Source: Wyeomyia smithii (Eukaryota; Arthropoda; Insecta; Diptera; Culicidae). From it: 64,000 nt of DNA. The position numbers were made by a program, and so were the translations under genes. The notes under the pieces were generated by a model that did no database searches, was not told the DNA's origin, and was given only the letters and a program-made list of their open reading frames with translations. The DNA lies in the NCBI RefSeq assembly GCF_029784165.1, contig NC_073696.1, positions 261,188,494 to 261,252,493 on the forward strand. The letters are read 5' to 3'. This document shows positions 56,908 through 64,000 of this stretch, piece by piece; position 1 is the stretch's first letter; every line of letters starts with the position of its first letter.

Positions 56908-58087
56908 GGGGAACTGCTCCATTATTCATCTCAGCCCATATATTCATCTCATACAACATGAAAACACAATTGAAAATAGAAAAAAATGCATATTTTTTAA
57001 CTAAATCAATCTGCTAATCCATGGAATAGATTATTCTTAGTTCACTTTAGATTTCTCATAAAGTAGAATCCTCAAAAACTCACTTAAAAGCTCTAAATTT
57101 GATATAATAGTCAGACATCTGCACTCGAAAACTCATTTATTTCAATCACCTACCTCAGAAAACAAAATCCGCGCATTGTTCTATACGGCTACAACGAGAC
57201 TCGTTCAGCAGCCAACCAAAGTTTCTCACTATCACTGGCGGACCACTTTTTATTTTAATCACTACACAAAATCACTCACTACACTAAAGGTGCCGCCACA
57301 CGGACGCTTATTCCCTTAGTTTCTAAGTCATAGTTGATTGTAAAAAGCATTTTTTTCATCATAACGCGGGATTGTACTGTCAAAAGCTATAACATAGAAA
57401 CCCTGAACTACTCCGGCATGCCCGAATAGTTCATAGCCTACTATTCAGTGATGAAAAAATGTTTTTTACAATCAACTAAGACTTAGAAACTAAGGGAATT
57501 AGCGTCCGTGTGGCGGCACCTTAAGTATACCTTAATCTTTGAAATGTTCACCTCAATTTCAACTGTATGTATTTTCATCTGTTTTCACTGCGTTGAAGAA
57601 AATCAAAAGTTGCCAAATCGGTTTCTGTTAATACGAACAAATCATACTGAAAATGTTGAATTATTCCGACATAATTGACATAAATGGACAGCACTGCCGT
57701 GGTTACCTAGGTTACCATATTTGCACGTAAACAACTACAGCGGATATCTAGATAACCTACTACGACGGGCTGCGGCTACGTTCATTCATGATAATGTGAT
57801 TCATTCATGATTAACAGTGCACTGCAGTGTGATGAATATGGGGGCGTCGTGAGATGAATAATTGAGCAGTGATTTAAGTTTTGAGATGGATATGGAAGCT
57901 AAGTTTACTAAATATACAATGGATATGGAAGCTAAGTTTACTGAATATACAATACTGAACGATTCTATAAGAGCACGTAAGCATATTTTGTTTATTTGTT
58001 CAATGAATTCATGATTTTTTTTTTTGTTTAATCCGTGCATTCTTCGTGAATATCGGCTTAATGAGATGAATAATGGAGCAGTTCCCC
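56908..58087. mobile_element. TA-flanked TIR element (Tc1/mariner-like)
   Basis: A 26-bp perfect TIR beginning GGGGAACTGCTCCATTATTC is present at both ends, with TA on each side. The interior (946 bp after removing a nested MITE) has no transposase. It contains a directly duplicated 33-bp 'ATGGATATGGAAGCTAAG' unit (57885-57955). It probably depended on a transposase encoded elsewhere. Confidence 0.85.
57288..57521. mobile_element. Nested MITE with TAA target duplication
   Basis: The 234-bp element has near-perfect TIRs of about 75 bp beginning AGGTGCCGCCACACGGACGC. It is flanked by TAA (57285-57287 and 57522-57524). A 3-bp TAA duplication fits PIF/Harbinger-type MITEs. It is inserted into the TA-flanked element at 56908-58087. 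Confidence 0.8.
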
Positions 58088-60140
58088 TATTTTTCACTAT
58101 TTTTACAGTTATCGTTCACAACTAAACATTTTTCAAATTTCGTTTCCCGCAGCCTTCTCCTCGAGTGTTTTACAACGATTTAACTTTTATGAGATTAAAA
58201 AAAAATAGCAAGTACAAACCTATTTTAAAATGACGTATGTCAATTTCCCCCAAAAGTAATTATTTGTTGAGAATTACCAGCCTGGGCGTGCTCCGGGCGT
58301 ACTCTTACCAGTTAACTTTCACTGACCTAACAAGCTTTCAACTATTTATGGCCACTGGCTGGAAGTCGAAAAAATAAACTCGAATGAAAATGGCCTACAT
58401 TCTTACGCCGTTCTTCACTAACAAAACGAACCACACGGGAATCCTACCCAGCTGCCGCCCACGTACAACAACTGATTCAAACATTCCATCAGCCCACAGA
58501 AAGCAATACCTGCAAGCATCCGAAGTATGCGAATGGCATGAATGTAAGCGCATGCCACCTACCTTTAGTAATTTTTTATCTCCCCAACCCACGTAGAACT
58601 GACAGGTGATATTCCATTTTCTGCAACAGACGAAAAATTCTACCGCACTGGCCTGCTAGGCGCACGCACGAATGTATTTATGTCATTATGTGTGTGTATT
58701 ATAGATAAAGACCTGCACTAGACAAACAGCCTGTCCAGTTCAACTGTGCGGTAGGCCTGATTATGTCGGAGGAATCTCGGACACGTTTTTCCGCATTGCT
58801 GAGATTATGAATTGTTGAAATGGAGTTCGGTTTTTAATAAATTTAATAAACAGGACAGAGAGAATGCCACAGAACAGTGGAATCTGTGTTGGAGTGGAAT
58901 GTTAGCTATATCAACAACCTATTTTACATTTCGCTTGATCGATAAAATATGCATGAGGTCCGGTTCGGGTTTCTACTTCCACAACACATTACCATCATAA
59001 AGCTTTAAACTAAAATATACATAGAACAACCACCGATATCGGGCCAATCTTTTTGCCAATTTTCGTTGGGTCTGCGCAACGCATCATCAATCAACGGAAA
59101 AATGCTGCCCTCCATTTCGAAAGTGTCAACTGAGAAGAGGCAAACCACTTCAAACGGAAACTTCAACCCATAGCATGATCAAAGGGTGATTTCAATTACT
59201 TGCGAGTTGTTTTGAACAAACAGAACGCGACGCACGCAAGGTATAGACCGATCTGGAAGAGTGAGAGAGACCGCTTTTCAATCAAATAAGATCGAGAATT
59301 GAATGGAGTAGAGCAAACAGACTGCTACGGGATGTATGGGGAACCTGTGGGTCAAGCCAATTAATAGACATATCCCTTTAAAGCGGAAATCAGAAGATCT
59401 AAACCTGCACAGTGGGCGGGCACGGGTTGGATCTTTTACTAATTACTCTAAAATAACAAAAGGAATAATTGATTATAACAATTTATTTTGTTAAATTAGA
59501 ATGTTGACATTTTGAGATTTATGAAGTTTTTTTCCGACTGTTTAATCCCTTCGTACTTAAGTGTTCCACAAGGATAGAAAAATAGCTACAAGTGACATCC
59601 TGTACGGCTACGGTATGTTCTTCAAAAAGGTTAGCACCGAACCAGTAGAAGTTGTTATCAGTTAATGGATGTGGTTTTGGACTAGTAGTGTTTTCGCAGA
59701 CTCTGGACTAATAGAATGGCGTTGCTTTACCGCACGGGATTAGGTTGTACAGGTGAAAGATTAAGACATAATTAATACCAGCATCCACTAGGGTACAGAA
59801 TATTGTAAATATCAAATTAAAAATAAAATTAATGATATGCCCCATCAGCTCCGTTCCAACCGGATGAAAGGATGCGCTTCGTGCCGTACTGTTATATAAA
59901 TAACCATGCCTTCCTGGAGCTGCACGATTTCAAAGCGCCGGAACAAGAAAATTGTGCGAGGAAAGTGTTACACTATGAGGTCATAGAAAATACAATAATT
60001 CGATCCGAGGGGAAAATTACAATTTCACTTCCTATGTACAATTGTACGTACGGTGATCAAATTAGGTGTTTAGGAGTTCCCAAATAACAAATTGTTCACC
60101 ATAGGTTAATATACCCCAAATTCCTATTTATGTTAAGACA
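58088..60140. other. No gene assigned
   Basis: A 71-codon frame at 59872-60087 contains MRFVPYCYINNHAFLELHDF and might be part of an exon, but no flanking splice structure or family could be supported. Confidence 0.3.
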
Positions 60141-62050
60141 AATTTGTTTAATCTGACTAGTGATCCACTATAGAAAAAGTTCCACTATAGGTTCATTCAC
60201 CCTATGTCACTAAAATCTAGTTTGAGGACGCTATTCAGTTAAATTAACCTATAATGGACCTCTTTCCTCTAGTGGACAACCAGCCAAATTAACTCAGTTT
60301 ATGCGGAAATTCGAGAGACTTTCAGACAACTTCGACCAGGAAAAATCTTAAGTAGCCAATTTGCTTCAGTATTACAAGAAAGATTTAAAAAATTTCGATT
60401 TATGTTAATAGAAATTGAGTTAATTTGAAGAGTGGTTTACTATAGAAGATTTACTATAGAAGATCCACTATACGTTAATTTACCCTTAATTGGGAGTTAA
60501 ATCTCTGACCTCGTTTGGACTTGACGTTAGACTCGAGATTAAACTTTGATTCCAAGTTCTATACCAGAGCGAAATTAATAGGCAGACCCGGATTAAAGGG
60601 GGGCCGGATTACAGCAAGAAAATTTGAACAGACCATTTCAAACTGAAACTTTCCTTCAGTGAATTTTTTTCGCGAGTGCGCGAGTATCACAACTACATCC
60701 ATAAGAGTCCACCTTGGGTTCTTTGGGAATGACACACATAAACACACCATTTGAACCGAACCAGCGCCCATGGAAGGTAAAGCAGAGAAAGAAAATAACC
60801 CACAAGTTTTTTTAATGCATTGCTGTGCTTTGCAAAATGCAGATTTTCAGAGTCCGTGTGCAGATTTTATTGACCTGCAGCTGTGTGTAGATTATTATCA
60901 GGGTTGCCTTATATTTGCGCAGTCTTTATCAAATTGTGTGCAAATTTTTGACTGTGGATCGCAATTTTTTCAAATTGCTGGTTGGTTTTTTTTTTTTCAG
61001 ATATCAAGAAAAAACTTCCGGTTTTCTAGCAGTTTTAGACATTTTTCAAAAACATCTGGCACCTCTGGTCCAAATCTCGTACTCGTACGATGAAAAAACA
61101 GTTTTATTTTATTTTGGGGCCCCACAAACGTAAATCTGGCTCTGTTGATAGGGTAAAACTATCTTGGATGAACCTCGTCCTTTAGTGGACCACCGGTCAG
61201 CTTAACTCAATATATGCAAAAACTCGAGGGATTTCCAAAAAACTATTGTCAAGAAACATCTTATCCAGCTAATCTGCACCAAAATGACGGGAAACATTTC
61301 TAAACTCTAGTTTATAATAAGAGATTGAAAAGTTTTTCGTCAGGGTGGTCCACTGCAAGGAGTGGTTGGAATGAAAGTTCAATCGTATTTGGAAGTAAAG
61401 TAAATTTACCTATAGTGCACTCCTTTCCTATGGTGGACCACTCGTCTGAATAACTCAATTTTTGCAAAAACTCGAGGAATTCTCAGAAAACTTCCATCGG
61501 GAAACATCTTAACCAGCCAATCTACAACAGAATCACGATAATCATTTGTAAGTTTCAATTTTTTTCTTTTCAATAAATTACCGTATTGTCGACTCCTTTT
61601 CTATAGCGGACCACTCGTCAGAAACTCGATTTCTCTCTACATTAAATCAGAATTTATATTTTTTTCTTGTGATTCCGTTGCAGATTGGCTGGATAAAATG
61701 TTTCCCGATGGAAGTTTTCTAAAAAATCTTGTTAATCTGTCGAGTGTTCCACTATAGAAAAGGGGTTCACTATAGGTTAGCTAATTTGCCTTATCTGAAA
61801 TTGAATTTGGTTTTAGTGAAGAATGGGATTTGGTACTAGGGCTAAATTACCCTATAGTGGACCAATCTGGCAATCAATTTATGTGACAACTCGAGGGATT
61901 TTCAGAAAACTTCCATCGGGAATCATCTTATCCAGCAAATCTGCATCAGCATCACAGAAAAAATTAATCAATACAGATTTAGGTTAAGAAAAATTTAGTT
62001 AATCTGACGAGTGGTCCACTATAGGTTAATTTACCCTGTTTTTAGGATTA
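60140..62050. repeat. Diverged repeats 'GTGGACCACTCGTCAG'
   Basis: Blocks such as 'GTGGACCACTCGTCAG', 'AAAACTCGAGGGATTTTCAG', 'ACTTCCATCGGGAAACATC' and 'CACTATAGGTTAATTTACCC' recur at about 60180-60490, 61180-61390, 61410-61560, 61600-61780 and 61850-62035. They occur in both orientations and form a degenerate cluster. A hAT-like MITE interrupts it. Confidence 0.65.
60583..61144. mobile_element. hAT-like MITE with 8-bp duplication
   Basis: The 562-bp element begins CAGACCCGGATT and ends AATCTGGCTCTG, imperfect TIRs starting CAG as in hAT elements. It is flanked by TTAATAGG (60575-60582) and TTGATAGG (61145-61152), an 8-bp duplication with one mismatch. A G-rich then C-rich block lies next to each TIR. 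No transposase is present. Confidence 0.78.
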
Positions 62051-62195
62051 GAGTTGGAATTGAAGGATTTGAAATTACTGATCGCACTTTGGTCTAGATT
62101 CAAAATATAATTTGAGATTAAATTCAGGATTTCATTGGATTGGAATTTTATTTCTGGGTAGGATTTAAGATTCATAGTGGAATTGAATTCAATAC
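62051..62195. repeat. Degenerate period-6 'GATTNG' repeat, left
   Basis: Sequence of the 'GATTTGAAATT/GGATTGGAATTT' type continues beyond the foldback element at 63785-64000, indicating one older repeat split by insertion. Confidence 0.5.
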
Positions 62196-63780
62196 GGGTC
62201 ATTCCATTCGAAGTGTACATGCCACTTGGACACGGCCATCACGGATTTGGCTCAAAGCTGGGGGAATTATTCATCTAGGTTCACTATGAAATAATCCCAA
62301 TTTTGGTGTCGATTGGAATACCCCCCGCTCTGTAGGACCCCGTCTTTGTGACAAAGTCAGGCAAGTTTTGTTCAAAACTCCGTTTTTCTTTTTCTTACAA
62401 TTCATAGATGTAGGACGTCCGCAATATACTGATAGATGATTTTTGAAGAAAATAAACCAAGGAATCCGAAAAAATATAATTTTTGACTGGAAGTGTTGCC
62501 AGATAGATTATTTTTGTATTTGAAAACTAAATTTACATTTTTCGGCATATGCAGCCATTTTTATTTTAAATTTGATAATTTCATCGTGTTTCTTTGAAAA
62601 TTTCACGTAAGAAACAACCATCATCCCGAGGTAATATGAGCCAATCTCGAGATATAACATTTTTACGAAAATAGTTGTAAATTTCGTAATTAATTTATTT
62701 TATAGTTTATAGCCGTAAGACACCAGAAAAATTGTGATGAGTGAATTTTGAAGAAAATAAACCAAGGAATCCAGAAAAAAAGGTTATTTTTGACCGGAAG
62801 TGTTTCCAGATAAACTATTTTTTTATTTTAAAACTAAATTTGCATTTTTCGGCAAATGTAGCTGAGTTTATTTTAAATTTGAAGGTTTCATCGTGTTGCT
62901 CGGAAAATTTTACATAAGAAACACTTATCACCCCGTGGTAATATGAGCCTATCTCGAGATATAGCATTTTTACGAAAAACTAATTACGAAATTTAAAACC
63001 ATTTTTGTAAAAATGCTATATCTCGAGATTGGCTCATATTACCACGGGGTGTTAAGTGTTTCTTATGTAAATTTTTCCGAGAAACACGATGAAACCTTCA
63101 AATTTAAAATAAACTCAGCTACATTTGCCGAAAAATGCAAATTTAATTTTAAAATAGAAAAATAATCTATCTGGCAACACTTCCGGTCAAAAATAATATT
63201 TTTTCTTGATTCCTTGGTTTATTTTCTTCAAAATTCACTCATCACTATTTTTCTGGTGTCCTACGGCCATAAACTATAAAATAAATTAAATAAATTAATT
63301 TACAACTATTTTCGTAGAAATGTTATATCTCGAGATTGGCTCATATTACCTCGGGATGATAGTTGTTTCTTACGTGAAATTTTGCAAGGAACACGATGAA
63401 ATTATTAAATTTGAAATGAAAATGGCTGCATTAGCCGAAGAATGTAAATTTAGTTTTCAAATACAAAAATAATCTATCTGGCAACACTTCCAGTCAAAAA
63501 TTATATTTTTTTTTGGATTCCTTGGTTTATTTTCTTCAGAAATCGTCTATCAGTATTCGGCGCACGTCCTACATCTATGAATTGTAAGAAAAAGAAAAAC
63601 GGAATTCTGAACAAAAATTGCCTGACTTGGTCACAAAGAGGGGGGGTATTCCAATCGACACCAAAATTGGGATTTTTTCATAGTGAACCTAGATGAATAA
63701 TTTCTCCAGCTTTGAGACAAATCCGTGATGGTCGTGTCCAAGTTTATTCTTTTCCGTGGTCACTTCGTATGGAATGACCC
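62196..63780. mobile_element. 1.6-kb foldback element
   Basis: The ends GGGTCATTCCAT(T/A)CGAAGTG are inverted copies. The arms (about 62196-62980 and 63000-63780) pair over nearly their whole length with a centre near 62990. Each arm contains two direct sub-repeats of about 300 bp (beginning 'AAGAAAATAAACCAAGGAAT'). ATAC flanks both sides (62192-62195 and 63781-63784), a possible 4-bp target duplication. No ORF is present. Confidence 0.88.
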
Positions 63781-63784
63781 ATAC

Positions 63785-64000
63785 TTATTTAAGATTAGAG
63801 TTGAAGTGGAATATGGAACTCTATTGGCATTGAATAAATCCAAACTTGCGATTAGATTCTAGGGCTCTGATTAGATTTTAACTTTACGATTATATAAGAA
63901 ACTATACATAAGAAATTTTGGTTCAGGTTTTGAATCGTGTTCCTGGTCTGAATTACGCTTGGATTTGGGATTGCATTTGGAGCTACATATGGATTAGGAA
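63785..64000. repeat. Degenerate period-6 repeat, right
   Basis: 'TTAGATTCTAGGGCTCTGATT' and 'GGATTTGGGATTGCATTTGG'-type sequence matches the style of 62051-62195. Confidence 0.45.

Noticed and set aside
59872..60087. 71-codon frame as a secreted or receptor exon
   Set aside because: No signal peptide or convincing splice sites were seen and the family is unrecognised.

Overview
The window looks like AT-rich, intron- and repeat-dominated nuclear DNA of a culicine mosquito (Aedes/Culex type). This is inferred from a mosquito-like mix of non-LTR retrotransposons, tRNA-derived SINEs, Helitron-like and TIR/foldback elements, and from a spliced invertebrate-type gene with GT-AG introns. No bacterial features (operons, Shine-Dalgarno sites, CRISPR) are present. 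Most of the sequence is mobile-element debris in introns or intergenic DNA.

The one clear host gene lies on the minus strand. Eight exons whose splice phases agree were traced: seven clustered at 26793-28977 and one at 14663-14766, joined by an intron of about 12 kb. Together they encode about 550 residues of a disordered, Arg/Ser-rich protein with about 18 R-[RK]-x-[ST] motifs. It resembles the linker of the insect presynaptic scaffold RIM (tentative name). Both gene ends are missing. A candidate non-coding or short-coding first exon lies at 49693-49798.

The best-preserved mobile element is an apparently full-length I-type LINE (5381-11270). It has an initiator plus DPE promoter, a gag-like ORF1 with three zinc knuckles, an ORF2 with endonuclease, reverse transcriptase, RNase H and a CCHC motif, a polyadenylation signal and a poly(A) tail. 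It sits inside a heptamer satellite (TTAAATG)n that continues on both sides (4312-5380 and 11271-11769).

Other regions, left to right: LINE endonuclease relic (513-1140); a 1.1-kb transposon with TIRs, a 9-bp target duplication and a THAP-domain ORF (1461-2577); LINE relic (3880-4140); Helitron-like element (15389-16380); LINE relic split by a TA-flanked MITE (17790-19080); SINE fragment and foldback element (19898-20835); Gypsy-type relics (21490-21605 and 23900-24560) around a degenerate tandem repeat (22050-23745); pogo-like, foldback and TIR elements between 31.6 and 38.2 kb; two LINE relics (42340-45770); a hexamer satellite (CAAGTC)n (46235-47520); two SINEs (48156-48303, 53272-53624); a 1.45-kb palindrome (54589-56034); a TA-flanked element with a second MITE nested in it (56908-58087); a hAT-like MITE with an 8-bp target duplication (60583-61144); and a 1.6-kb foldback element (62196-63780).

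The elements interact as in a retrotransposon ecosystem: the SINEs depend on LINE machinery (target duplications and 5' truncation are visible), and short TIR elements depend on transposases that are not encoded here.
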